Source: Rhodoferax sp. BLA1 (lineage in GTDB: Bacteria; Pseudomonadota; Gammaproteobacteria; Burkholderiales; Burkholderiaceae_C). From it: 64,000 nt of DNA. Positions 27,351 to 35,183 of this stretch are shown here, in pieces. Below the pieces are notes generated by a model. It did not search any database, was not told the origin of the DNA, and saw only the letters and a list, made by a program, of their open reading frames with translations. A program made the translations under genes and the position numbers. The stretch lies in NCBI RefSeq assembly GCF_013416775.1, contig NZ_SZVI01000008.1, forward strand, positions 62,001-126,000, read 5' to 3'. Every line of letters starts with the position of its first letter. The first letter of the stretch is position 1.

Positions 27351-27401
27351 AACAAAATAGCCTCCAGCCCTTATATATAAAGGACTGGAGGCTATCAAAA
27401 T
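27351..27401. repeat. Dispersed tagctat repeat forming a long hairpin after bdhA
   Basis: atagcctccagccctt-atatata-aaggactggaggctat is nearly fully self-complementary (16-bp arms with one mismatch). It lies between the convergent bdhA and CoA-transferase genes, so it could stop transcription from both sides. It is the most symmetric copy of the family in the window. Confidence 0.75.
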
Positions 27402-27463
27402 CACAGCACACAAGATGCGCGCTCAAGGCTGGGATGCCGCCCCAGCCCCGCTGCCACCTCAGA

Positions 27464-28984
27464 TCAGGCGGCTTCGGTGTTAAGCACCTTGACGGCGTTG
27501 TCCTGCCAGCTGAAGGCTTCGTTCATCAGATGCGGGGTGTGTTTGCCGGGGGACTCGCGCAGGGCACGCTCGTAGTACTCGGTGAGTGCCGGACGGTAGT
27601 CGGGGTGGGCACACTTCTCGATGATCAGGCGGGCACGCTGTTTGGGCGACAGGCCGCGCAAATCGGCCAGGCCCTGTTCGGTGACGATGATCTGCACATC
27701 GTGTTCGGTGTGATCCACATGGGACACCATCGGCACGATGCACGACAAAGCGCCATTCTTGGCGGTGGACGGCGTCACAAAGAAAGACAGGAAGGCATTG
27801 CGGGCAAAGTCGCCCGAGCCGCCAATGCCGTTCATGATGCTGGTGCCCTTGATGTGGGTGGAGTTGACGTTGCCGTAGATGTCGGCCTCGATCATCGCGT
27901 TCATCGCGATCACACCCAAGCGGCGCACCACCTCAGGGTGGTTGCTGATTTCTTGCGGGCGCAGCACGATGCGTTTGCTGTAGAACTCAATGTTCTCGTT
28001 GAAGTCTTTCATCGCCTCGGGGCTGAACGAGATCGCGGTGGCTGAGGCCGAGACCAGTTTGCCCGAGCGCAGCATGTCGAGCATGCCGTCCTGCAGCACC
28101 TCGGTGTAGGCGGTCAGGTTCTCGAACGGGCCGTTGTTGAGCCCGGCCAGCACCGCGTTGGCAATGTTGCCCACACCCGATTGCAACGGCAGCAGGTCTG
28201 GCGGCAAACGCCCGGCCTTGACTTCTGCACCGAGAAATTCGATGACGTGGTTGGCAATACGTTGCGAGTTTTCGTCGGGCGCGGCAAACGGGGTGTTGCG
28301 GTCGGGCTGGTTGGTTTCGACCACCGCAATCACCTTGCTCAGGTCACAACGCAGGTAGGCTTCACCAATGCGGCCATTGGCACGCACCAGCGGGATCGGC
28401 TGGCGGTCTGGCGGCACCTGGGTGCCGTAATAAATGTCGTGCATACCTTCCATGCCGAGGTTTTGCATGGAATTGACTTCGAGGATGATCTTGTCGGCTT
28501 GGTCGATCCAGGTTTTGTTGTTGCCAACCGATGACGACGGAATCAGCCGCCCGTCGGGCAAGATGCCAGCCACTTCGATCACGGCCACGTCCAGGTGGCC
28601 CAGAAAACCGTACCAGACCAGCTGCGCGACGTGCGAGAGGTGCAGGTCGGTGTACTGCATTTCGCCAGCGTTGATCTGTTTGCGCACGGTGGCGTCAGAC
28701 TGGTAGGGCAGGCGCATCTCAACGCCATGCGCCTCGGCCAACACCGCGTCGAGCTCGGGTGCGGTGCTGGCACCGGTCCACAGCCCGATGCGAAAGGCTT
28801 CACCCGCTGCATGTGCCTGTTTCATGCGCCGCGCCAGCGCCCCCGGCACCAACTTGGGGTAGCCGGACCCCGTAAAACCACTCATGCCCACATTGGCGCC
28901 CGGCGGTATCAGCGCGGCGGCGGCTTCTGCCGACATGATTTTGGATTTCAGGAGGGGGTTGCTCACACGGTCTGCTCGTAACAT
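27464..28984 (-). CDS. Acetyl-CoA hydrolase/transferase, succinate CoA-transferase type
   Basis: This 506-residue class I CoA-transferase probably moves CoA between succinate or propionate and acetate. Blocks seen are GMSGFTGSGYPKLVPGAL, SSSVGNNKTWIDQADKIILE, SGVGNIANAVLAGL followed by LTAYTEVLQDGM (presumed catalytic Glu region), IMNGIGGSGDFARNA and VTEQGLADLRGLSPKQRA. The length matches the succinate CoA-transferase subgroup (about 500). Start ATG 28984 gives MLRADRVSNP. Together with bdhA it points to short-chain acid/PHB metabolism. Two small palindromes lie upstream. Confidence 0.9.
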   Translation of the reverse strand: MLRADRVSNPLLKSKIMSAEAAAALIPPGANVGMSGFTGSGYPKLVPGALARRMKQAHAAGEAFRIGLWTGASTAPELDAVLAEAHGVEMRLPYQSDATVRKQINAGEMQYTDLHLSHVAQLVWYGFLGHLDVAVIEVAGILPDGRLIPSSSVGNNKTWIDQADKIILEVNSMQNLGMEGMHDIYYGTQVPPDRQPIPLVRANGRIGEAYLRCDLSKVIAVVETNQPDRNTPFAAPDENSQRIANHVIEFLGAEVKAGRLPPDLLPLQSGVGNIANAVLAGLNNGPFENLTAYTEVLQDGMLDMLRSGKLVSASATAISFSPEAMKDFNENIEFYSKRIVLRPQEISNHPEVVRRLGVIAMNAMIEADIYGNVNSTHIKGTSIMNGIGGSGDFARNAFLSFFVTPSTAKNGALSCIVPMVSHVDHTEHDVQIIVTEQGLADLRGLSPKQRARLIIEKCAHPDYRPALTEYYERALRESPGKHTPHLMNEAFSWQDNAVKVLNTEAA

Positions 28985-29090
28985 GACATTTCACTCAAAA
29001 AGATAGATTGCATGGCAGGGTTTAACCGACGGCTAAACCTTCTGAGTCTAGCAGCCTACCAAGCCTTAGAGAGGGTTTTCCCTGAGCAAT

Positions 29091-29109
29091 ATGCACGCTT
29101 ATGGTGCAT
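29091..29109. promoter_or_regulatory. Inverted repeat upstream of the CoA-transferase gene
   Basis: ATGCAC-gcttatg-GTGCAT is a perfect 6-bp inverted repeat with 7-nt spacing, about 107 bp before the CoA-transferase start. A second one, GGTTTA-n9-TAAACC (29020-29040), lies closer. The symmetry fits a regulator site, such as the LysR type, but no regulator gene is adjacent. Confidence 0.3.
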
Positions 29110-29118
29110 AACAAGGGT

Positions 29119-29634
29119 TTATTCAGCCAACGGGCGCCACATGTGGTTTTTGCTGACAAAACCGTCCGCCACCGCAACCGCCATGGGTTCCAGCCCAAAA
29201 CTCACAAAACCAAACCGTTCGTACAGCGCTTGCGCTGCCTGGTTGCCCTCGGTCACGGTGAGCTGCACCAATTGGATGCCTGGGCGTGCACGGGCGCAGT
29301 CCAGCGCGGCCTGTACCAAGGCGGCACCCAGCCCGCGCTGACGCGCTTGGGGCGCCACATACATGCCAAACAAGGTGGCCTTGTGGCGCAGTTTGTCGCG
29401 TGCCTCAAAACCCACCCCCACCACCGCCACCAGCTCTTGCGCATCAAACACCCCCAGCACCACCTCTGGGGCGTCGTCGGTAGGTTCCAGCCGCCTGACC
29501 CACCAGCTCACGGGCAAAGCAGCGCGCTCGGCCACACTGGAGCTGAACGCCTGTGGGTGCTGGGCATAGGCTTGCAGCATGAGGTCGCGGTACTGCGCCG
29601 CATGCTCGGGAATCAGCCGGATCGGTGGCAACAC
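29119..29634 (-). CDS. GNAT family N-acetyltransferase
   Basis: This 171-residue GNAT-fold enzyme has the acetyl-CoA pyrophosphate loop region VAPQARQRGLGAALVQAALD (the Q/RxxGxG/A motif as QRGLGA) and a later QAAQALYERFGFVSFG, both typical. It transfers acetyl to an amine of unknown identity. It is a single-domain cytoplasmic protein of usual length. It is on the minus strand between a repeat hairpin and the CoA-transferase, probably with its own promoter. Confidence 0.85.
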   Translation of the reverse strand: MLPPIRLIPEHAAQYRDLMLQAYAQHPQAFSSSVAERAALPVSWWVRRLEPTDDAPEVVLGVFDAQELVAVVGVGFEARDKLRHKATLFGMYVAPQARQRGLGAALVQAALDCARARPGIQLVQLTVTEGNQAAQALYERFGFVSFGLEPMAVAVADGFVSKNHMWRPLAE

Positions 29635-29651
29635 CTGTTTGCTCCTTCATG

Positions 29652-29698
29652 TGTAGCTATAGGCCCTTGCTGAAAAAGGGCTAGAGGCCAATTTTTCA
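29652..29698 (+). repeat. Dispersed tagctat repeat, copy between GNAT and thioesterase genes
   Basis: tagctataggcccttg..aaagggctagaggccaattt matches the family consensus along its length, including the conserved right part agggctagaggccaattt. The arms GCCCTT / AAGGGC can pair. Confidence 0.75.
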
Positions 29699-29704
29699 TA
29701 TAGA

Positions 29705-30163
29705 TCAGGCATCCGACTGGGCCAAGGCGCTATTGAAGCCATGCACACTTTTGCTGCCTACCGGCAGGCGCCGGATGTACTTGAAGGTGCCGGTGGCATG
29801 GGCGCAGGCCTGGTTGTGCGCGTCATACACCGTGGCCTCGGTGAAGGCCAGGGTGGCGGTGTGGTGCTTGAGGGTGCCGCGCGCTGTCAAAGGCCCTTGT
29901 GAGGGCCGCATGAAGCTGGTCTTCATCTCCACCGTGACCACGCCGGTGCGCCCGGGTGCGGCACGGGCCGCCATCGCCATGGTCACATCCAGCAGCGTCA
30001 TCACGACACCACCGTGGGTCACCTGGTAAGAGTTGAGGTGTTCGGGCTGCGGTGTAAAGTCCACCTCGGACTGGCCGTCAGCAAACACGGTGAGCACAAA
30101 ACCCAGGTGCTTCACAAACGGGATATCGACGCCAAAGTCGGTGCTGGGCAGGGATAGGGTCAT
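29705..30163 (-). CDS. PaaI-type hotdog thioesterase
   Basis: This 152-residue hotdog-fold protein shows NSYQVTHGGVVMTLLDVTMAMAA, the central helix with the HGG motif of PaaI/YdiI thioesterases, then GVVTVEMKTSFMRPSQGPL. It hydrolyses acyl-CoA esters. The start is ATG 30163, which overlaps the upstream dehydrogenase stop by 4 nt; the longer frame to 30214 lies within that gene. Translational coupling with the SDR suggests a shared pathway of acyl-CoA degradation, though the substrate is unknown. Confidence 0.88.
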   Translation of the reverse strand: MTLSLPSTDFGVDIPFVKHLGFVLTVFADGQSEVDFTPQPEHLNSYQVTHGGVVMTLLDVTMAMAARAAPGRTGVVTVEMKTSFMRPSQGPLTARGTLKHHTATLAFTEATVYDAHNQACAHATGTFKYIRRLPVGSKSVHGFNSALAQSDA

Positions 30164-30957
30164 GCGGCAGACCCTCGCATGTACGCGCTGGTGCCACCAT
30201 CCACCACCAGGCACTGGCCGGTGATGTGTTTGCCCGCATCCGACGCCAGCAACACCGTCACGCCCTTGATGTCTTCGTCATCCCCCAGGCGGCGCAGCGG
30301 CGCGCTGGCGGCCAGTCGCTCCTCACCCAGCAGCACCAGGGTGTCGGCGGTCATCTGGCTGGGGAACAAACCCGGGCAGATGGCGTTGACGTTGATGCCG
30401 TAGCGCCCCCACTCGCAGGCCAGCGTGCGGGTGAAAGCAATCACCGCACCCTTGGAAGTGTTGTAGGCAATGCTGCTCATGCCCGGCGGGTTGCCACCCA
30501 GCCCGGCAATCGAGGCCACATTGATGATGCGCCCACCCCGCGCGATCATGCTTTGGCGGCCCAGCAACTGGCTCAGCACAAACATGCCCCGCACGTTGAG
30601 GTCCATCACCTTGTCCCAGGCCTCCAGCGGGTGGTCTTGCGCCGGGGCATCCCAGGTGGCACCGGCGTTGTTGACCAGGATGTCCACGTCACCCATGCGC
30701 TGCAGGGTCTCGGACACCAGCTTGTGGATGTCGGCCTCCTGCGCGCAATCGGCCGCCACCCAGCGTGCGTCGATGCCAGCGGCTTGTAGTTCAGCACAGG
30801 CCGCTTCCAGTGCGTCGGGCTGGCGTGCACACAACATCAGGCGTGCGCCCGCTTCACCCAGCGCTTGGGCCATTTGTAAACCCAGGCCGCGCGAGCCGCC
30901 GGTGACCAGCGCAGTTTTGCCGCTCAGGTCAAAAAGTTGTTGGATGGTGCGTGGCAT
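30160..30957 (-). CDS. SDR family oxidoreductase
   Basis: This 265-residue short-chain dehydrogenase starts at ATG 30957 behind aagga. It has TGGSRGLGLQMAQALGEAG (Rossmann glycine motif), LVNNAGAT, the catalytic Ser in INVASIAGLGG and YNTSKGA (Tyr-x3-Lys). Its end contains TGQCLVVDGGTSAYMRG. It is related to gluconate-5-dehydrogenase and 3-oxoacyl reductase types; the substrate is uncertain. The open frame continues upstream to 31098 and would add a hydrophobic stretch, but without ribosome site, so it is not used. It is coupled to the thioesterase. Confidence 0.88.
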   Translation of the reverse strand: MPRTIQQLFDLSGKTALVTGGSRGLGLQMAQALGEAGARLMLCARQPDALEAACAELQAAGIDARWVAADCAQEADIHKLVSETLQRMGDVDILVNNAGATWDAPAQDHPLEAWDKVMDLNVRGMFVLSQLLGRQSMIARGGRIINVASIAGLGGNPPGMSSIAYNTSKGAVIAFTRTLACEWGRYGINVNAICPGLFPSQMTADTLVLLGEERLAASAPLRRLGDDEDIKGVTVLLASDAGKHITGQCLVVDGGTSAYMRGSAA

Positions 30958-31250
30958 GGTAAGTCCTTGTTGGGAGCCATTTTGCAGGAAATTCAGCGAG
31001 CTTCGAGCCAATGTCCAAGCCGTCCAGCCCCACAGAGGCGCAAGCAGCAGCAAGGAGAAAGCGATGCCTGCGGTCCATGGGGTAAAACGGTGGCACACAC
31101 TACCTCATGCAAACTGCGTGGTCGGTGTGCCGGCCCACAGACTGATTGTTCGGCAACACACAGACAGGCCCGCCGCACCATGCCACAGTCGCCCCCCAAG
31201 CTGGCCACCACACAAGGTGCACAGCACCGCCCAATTCACAGGAACCCGCC

Positions 31251-32057
31251 ATGCCTCTGTTGTTGAGACCTCTTTGTGTTGCTGTTGGTGTGGTGCTGGC
31301 CAGCCAGGCGGCGGCTCAAATCAGTTTTTATGAGCGGGACCAATTTCGCGGCCAGTCCTTCAGCACACAAAAAACCATCAACGACTTCTCTCGCTTTGGC
31401 TTCAACGACCGATCCTCCTCCGCAGAGGTGACCCGTGGCCGCTGGGAGGTATGTGAGGACAGTGATTTCAACGGCCGTTGCGTGGTGTTGCGCCAGGGTG
31501 TTTACCCCTCGCTGGCAGCCATGGGTTTGAACAGGCAGGTGTCGTCGGTGCGCCCCCTAAGCCCAAACACCCGTGTTGAAACCCTGCGCTACGCGCCGCT
31601 ACCTACGACCACCCCACCCGACTACCGCCCGCGCCAGAACGAGCGGCTGTACCAGGCACGTGTCAGCTCAGTGCGTGCGGTGGTGGGTCCGCCCGAGCAG
31701 CGTTGCTGGGTCGAGCGCGAGCAGCTGCCGGTGAAACAGCGCAGCAACAACGACCTGACAGGCGCCGTGGAAGGTGGTGTGCTGGGACACAAGTTGGGTG
31801 GTGGTTCGGACAAAGACCTGGCCACCATTGGTGGTGCGGTGGCGGGAGCCGCCATGGGCAACCAGGTCGGGCGCTACAACCAGCCGCAGCCAGCCTCCAC
31901 GCGTGATGTACAACGCTGCCAGGAGATGCCCAGCCAAGCACCTCCCGAGTTCTGGGATGTGAGCTACAACTTCCGCGGCCTGGACCACCATGTGCAGTTG
32001 CAAACACCCCCAGGCGACAGCATCACCGTCAACCGGCGTGGTGAGCCCCGCAGCTGA
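31251..32057 (+). CDS. Secreted beta/gamma-crystallin-like protein with glycine zipper
   Basis: This 268-residue protein has a signal peptide (MPLLLRPLCVAVGVVLASQA, then AA). Residues about 25-100 hold a beta/gamma-crystallin Greek-key domain (ISFYERDQFRGQSF; WEVCEDSDFNGRCVVLRQG). Further on is a glycine-zipper segment (AVEGGVLGHKLGGG and IGGAVAGAAMGNQVG) like those of outer-membrane Rick17kDa-type proteins. Ribosome site ACAGGA precedes ATG 31251. The combination suggests a periplasmic or outer-membrane stress protein, possibly calcium binding; the function is unproven. It is followed by RcnB-like and DUF3096 genes in the same direction. Confidence 0.8.
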   Translation: MPLLLRPLCVAVGVVLASQAAAQISFYERDQFRGQSFSTQKTINDFSRFGFNDRSSSAEVTRGRWEVCEDSDFNGRCVVLRQGVYPSLAAMGLNRQVSSVRPLSPNTRVETLRYAPLPTTTPPDYRPRQNERLYQARVSSVRAVVGPPEQRCWVEREQLPVKQRSNNDLTGAVEGGVLGHKLGGGSDKDLATIGGAVAGAAMGNQVGRYNQPQPASTRDVQRCQEMPSQAPPEFWDVSYNFRGLDHHVQLQTPPGDSITVNRRGEPRS

Positions 32058-32108
32058 ACGTGAACCCACGTTTCTCCCTCTTTTTTTGACACCCACATAG
32101 ATCACCAC

Positions 32109-32579
32109 ATGAACACCACATCGGTTTTGGGCTTGGCCATGGCTTTGGCCATCAGCACCAGCGCCCTGGCGCAGGGCCACGGCCCGCAGCCACGCGCCCC
32201 GCACAATCAAAATGACTGCCGCAACACACCCGGCAACTGCGTCGTCCCGGCCCAGCGGCCGATGTCCCAGCAGAACAGCCAGCGCCCCCAACAGCCACCG
32301 GGTCAGGCGCGCCACAACGAGGCACACCGTGCGCCGCCCCAACCCATGCCGCAGCACCAGGCGCAGTCAAACCAACGCGGCGCCGGACCCAACCACGCGT
32401 TCCACCGGGGCGCTCGCCTGCCCGCCGAGTACCGCAGCCGCCAATATGTGGTGAACGATTGGCGTGGCCACCGGCTGTCGGCACCACCACGCGGCTACCA
32501 TTGGGTACAAAGCGGCAGCGACTACCTGCTGGTTGCCATCAGCACCGGCGTCATCCTGCAAATCCTGTTGAACAACTGA
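32109..32579 (+). CDS. RcnB-like periplasmic protein
   Basis: This 156-residue protein has a signal peptide (MNTTSVLGLAMALAISTSAL, then AQG), then a long His/Gln/Pro-rich spacer. The C-terminal RcnB domain is RLPAEYRSRQYVVNDWRGHR followed by APPRGYHWVQSGSDYLLVA. RcnB in E. coli influences nickel and cobalt efflux, and the His-rich spacer here could bind metals. No RcnA efflux pump is in view. It lies 51 bp after the crystallin-like gene. Confidence 0.8.
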   Translation: MNTTSVLGLAMALAISTSALAQGHGPQPRAPHNQNDCRNTPGNCVVPAQRPMSQQNSQRPQQPPGQARHNEAHRAPPQPMPQHQAQSNQRGAGPNHAFHRGARLPAEYRSRQYVVNDWRGHRLSAPPRGYHWVQSGSDYLLVAISTGVILQILLNN

Positions 32580-32583
32580 ACCC

Positions 32584-32739
32584 ATGAACATCCACCTGAG
32601 CCTCACCCCCCTGATTTCACTGTTGGCCGGCATTCTGATCCTGGTCATGCCCAGGTTGCTCAGCACCATCGTGGCCATCTACCTGATTGCCATTGGGCTG
32701 ATTGGCGTGTTGGGGGCGGGCGGCTGGCGACTGGGCTAA
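32584..32739 (+). CDS. DUF3096 small membrane protein
   Basis: This 51-residue protein, read directly from the sequence, begins MNIHLSLTPLISLLAGILI and continues with MPRLLSTIVAIYLIAIGLIG before ending GGWRLG. Two hydrophobic helices are separated by a short MPRLL turn, which is the DUF3096 pattern. It starts 4 nt after the RcnB stop, so they are probably co-transcribed. The role is unknown; such proteins are often found beside stress or envelope genes. Confidence 0.8.
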   Translation: MNIHLSLTPLISLLAGILILVMPRLLSTIVAIYLIAIGLIGVLGAGGWRLG

Positions 32740-32746
32740 AGCGCCT

Positions 32747-33439
32747 TCAAAACAGGCTTGAGGCGATGTTGATCGTCAAGGCCAGCAGCGTGGTGTTGAA
32801 GAAAAACGCCAGCACACAGTGCAAGGTGCCAATGCGGCGCATGCTGCGGCTGGTGAAGCTCACATCCGCTGTTTGTGCCGAGGTGCCAATCACAATGGCA
32901 AAGTACACAAAGTCGGCGTAGTCCGGCGCGTGGGTGCCCGGAAAGTCCAGCCCACCCGGTGCACCCTGGGCCACCGACACATAAAAATCGTGCGCGTAGT
33001 GCAGCGCAAACGCCACCTGGGTGAAGGCCCAGGAACTGGCCAGCGTCAGGGTGGCCAGCAGCACATGGCTGCGCCGCAGCTCACCAGTAAGCTCCTTGAC
33101 CATCGAGAGTTCGGCGACGATGGCCCAGACACACATCAGCGCCGCACCCACCACCAGCAACAACACCAGAAACTTGCCATCGTCCTGCGAGACCGCACGA
33201 CTGCGCATGCGCTCGTGGGTGGACCCGAACATCATCCAGGCCGCCAGCAACAGGTACACCAGCGCGCCCACGTTCCAGCCGATGATGGCGCGTGTCACCC
33301 AGGGCTGCACCGTGGCCTGCGGAATCAACGCGGCGGTGAACACACCCGCTGCCAGACACCCCCACAAACGCGGGCGTGAGCGCAACACACGCAACACATA
33401 AGCGGATTCACCGCCTGGCGTCTCTGGCAAGCTGGTCAT
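32747..33439 (-). CDS. DUF1345 membrane protein (copy 1)
   Basis: This 230-residue protein has about five membrane helices. Typical DUF1345 blocks are MMFGSTHERMRSRAVSQDD, AFTQVAFALHYAHDFYV and the end FFNTTLLALTINIASSLF. The function is unknown. It is a clear paralogue of the next gene: both share YVLRV-x-R-P, AVIxGWN/AIxGWN and QVxxALHYAxxFY. Nine nt separate it from the upstream copy, so both come from one operon with the Dabb gene. Confidence 0.85.
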   Translation of the reverse strand: MTSLPETPGGESAYVLRVLRSRPRLWGCLAAGVFTAALIPQATVQPWVTRAIIGWNVGALVYLLLAAWMMFGSTHERMRSRAVSQDDGKFLVLLLVVGAALMCVWAIVAELSMVKELTGELRRSHVLLATLTLASSWAFTQVAFALHYAHDFYVSVAQGAPGGLDFPGTHAPDYADFVYFAIVIGTSAQTADVSFTSRSMRRIGTLHCVLAFFFNTTLLALTINIASSLF

Positions 33440-33447
33440 GAACGCGG

Positions 33448-34140
33448 CTACAACAACCCGCTGGCCAGGTTGCCCAGCAACACCAACAGCATCAGGTTGA
33501 ACAACACCGCCAGCCCGCGCTGCACCCAGAGCACACGCACAAGCTCGGTGCTGCTGATGTGGGCCTGCGTGCTACGGCCCACGGTGCCAAGCGCCACAGC
33601 CAAGCCTAGAAAACGCCGGTAGTCACACACCCGCTCCTCGGACCAGCGCAACACCGCAGGGCTGCCCTGCACCTGCGCATAAAAATAAGCCTGCGCGTAG
33701 TGCAGCGCACAACTGACCTGGGTCACCGCCCAAGCGCTGGCCAGCGTCAGACCGGCCAGCACCGTGTGGGCCAGCCGCTGCGCTGCTGGCAGCTCCCGGG
33801 CCAGCGCCAGCTGAGCCACCACCGTGCCCAGGCACAACAGCACCGCCGCCACCACCAACCCCAGCACGATCTGCCTGCCGTCTTGCTGCAGCACCGCCAG
33901 CACCCGCACACTGGTGCGCGGTTTGCCAAAAATCTGCCAGGCGGCGCCCAACAAAAACACCGCAACGCCAGCGTTCCAGCCCAAAATGGCCTTGGCCACC
34001 CAGGCTTGTACTTCTGCTGCGGGCACGATCCAGGCCACCACAGCACCGACCAGCCAGGCGCCCCAAAACACCGGGCGCGCCAGGATCACCCGCAGCACAT
34101 AAGGCACCGAGCTGTACGACAGGTTCGAGGTATCGCTCAT
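33448..34140 (-). CDS. DUF1345 membrane protein (copy 2)
   Basis: This 230-residue protein is the same length as its downstream paralogue. Conserved parts are SVPYVLRVILARPVFWG, KAILGWNAGVAVFLLG, VTQVSCALHYAQAYFY and LFNLMLLVLLGNLASGLL. The start is ATG 34140, overlapping the Dabb stop by 4 nt; the longer frame to 34167 lies in that gene. Sequence divergence from copy 1 is large, so the duplication is old. No function is assigned; five helices suggest inner-membrane location. Confidence 0.85.
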   Translation of the reverse strand: MSDTSNLSYSSVPYVLRVILARPVFWGAWLVGAVVAWIVPAAEVQAWVAKAILGWNAGVAVFLLGAAWQIFGKPRTSVRVLAVLQQDGRQIVLGLVVAAVLLCLGTVVAQLALARELPAAQRLAHTVLAGLTLASAWAVTQVSCALHYAQAYFYAQVQGSPAVLRWSEERVCDYRRFLGLAVALGTVGRSTQAHISSTELVRVLWVQRGLAVLFNLMLLVLLGNLASGLL

Positions 34141-34448
34141 GGTGCGGGATAGGTGTAGTCCATACACTGGCGCTCCAGCCGGATGGCGCCGATGAAGGGC
34201 TTGATGGCCACGTGATCCGGGTGGTTCTGGTAGGCCGCCAGCGCCTGGGCGTCTTCAAACTGCGAATACAGCACCAGGTCATAGGTGCATTCATGGCCCG
34301 GCTGGGCCGTGGCCACCTCAAACCGCAGCATGCCAGGCACCAGCTCGGCGCAGGACTCGAGCAGCGCCTTGGCGCGCGCCAGGTTGGTGGCCTTGTCCGC
34401 GCCCTCGGCGTGGTCCTTGAGTTTCCAGAAAACGATGTGTGTCAGCAT
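34137..34448 (-). CDS. Dabb (stress-responsive alpha/beta barrel) domain protein
   Basis: This 103-residue protein starts at ATG 34448 (MLTHIVFWKLKDHAEG), with the Dabb pattern LVPGMLRFEVATAQP, YDLVLYSQFEDAQALAAYQ and HPDHVAIKPFI. Members are small dimeric ferredoxin-like barrels whose roles range from cyclases to stress proteins. The longer frame to 34490 is rejected because the family begins at this Met. It heads the operon with the two DUF1345 genes. Confidence 0.88.
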   Translation of the reverse strand: MLTHIVFWKLKDHAEGADKATNLARAKALLESCAELVPGMLRFEVATAQPGHECTYDLVLYSQFEDAQALAAYQNHPDHVAIKPFIGAIRLERQCMDYTYPAP

Positions 34449-34499
34449 ACAAATGATGATAAGTCCATAAAACGGCGCCCCTGGCGCCACAGATCTTGC

Positions 34500-35183
34500 T
34501 CAGCCCGGCACCGTGGCTTGAGGCAGCGGTGCCGGTGGCAGCGGGCGCCGCTCCGGCGTCAGATCAAGCCGGGTATAGGGCTGCGTACGCCCGGACAGCA
34601 GCAACGCCAGCCGGGTCACCATCCAATGGGTTGGCGCGGGTGGCGCCAGCAGCGGCGCCAGCACCATCCAGAGTGCCAGCAGCGTCGGCACATACAGATG
34701 CCAGCGTGCACTTTGCAGAGCGGGTCGGGACATGGCCAACAGCGTCACCCCACTGCCCAGCAGCCAGCCTAACACCACCTCAGACACCGAATGGGCATTC
34801 ACCATCACCCGCGACAGCGCTACCCCAGCGGCCAGCACCAGGCCAAAACCCAGCGCCGCCCTGTGCCAGCGCGATGAACGCTGGGCCACCAGCGTGACCA
34901 GCAACAGCGGGTAAATCGCTGCAGAGAACATGGCGTGGCCCGAAAAGCCGGTGAAGTTCCAGCTGGCCACCCCCACACCCCAACCGATGAACGCCAGCTT
35001 GGAGGCAGCATTCAACAGCGTGACCAGCGCCAGCCAGAACAACCACCTGTAGGCCAAAACCCGCGTGGCATGCGAGCGCAGCAACGCTAGGCACACCCAC
35101 AGCGCCGCCGGCAGCAAGGTTTGCACCTCACCAAAACGGGTGATCACATGCCAGTAGGTGGGGATGGCGGTCTCAGACATCAT
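34500..35183 (-). CDS. PAP2-superfamily membrane phosphatase
   Basis: This protein has about 227 residues, several membrane helices and the PAP2 motifs SGHAMFSAAIYP (SGH block) and SRVMVNAHSVSEVVLGWLLG (SRxxxxxH block), so the catalytic histidines are present; the upstream KX6RP block is degenerate. It probably removes phosphate from a lipid such as undecaprenyl pyrophosphate or phosphatidic acid at the periplasmic face. The start is placed at ATG 35183 (MMSETAIP), which overlaps the end of the restriction gene by 11 nt; an earlier ATG at 35240 would overlap by 68 nt. The Pro-rich C-terminus is likely unstructured. Confidence 0.8.
   Translation of the reverse strand: MMSETAIPTYWHVITRFGEVQTLLPAALWVCLALLRSHATRVLAYRWLFWLALVTLLNAASKLAFIGWGVGVASWNFTGFSGHAMFSAAIYPLLLVTLVAQRSSRWHRAALGFGLVLAAGVALSRVMVNAHSVSEVVLGWLLGSGVTLLAMSRPALQSARWHLYVPTLLALWMVLAPLLAPPAPTHWMVTRLALLLSGRTQPYTRLDLTPERRPLPPAPLPQATVPG

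Noticed and set aside
30958..31098. N-terminal extension of the SDR with a hydrophobic segment
   Set aside because: No ribosome site at 31098, whereas ATG 30957 has aagga and gives the standard SDR N-terminus.
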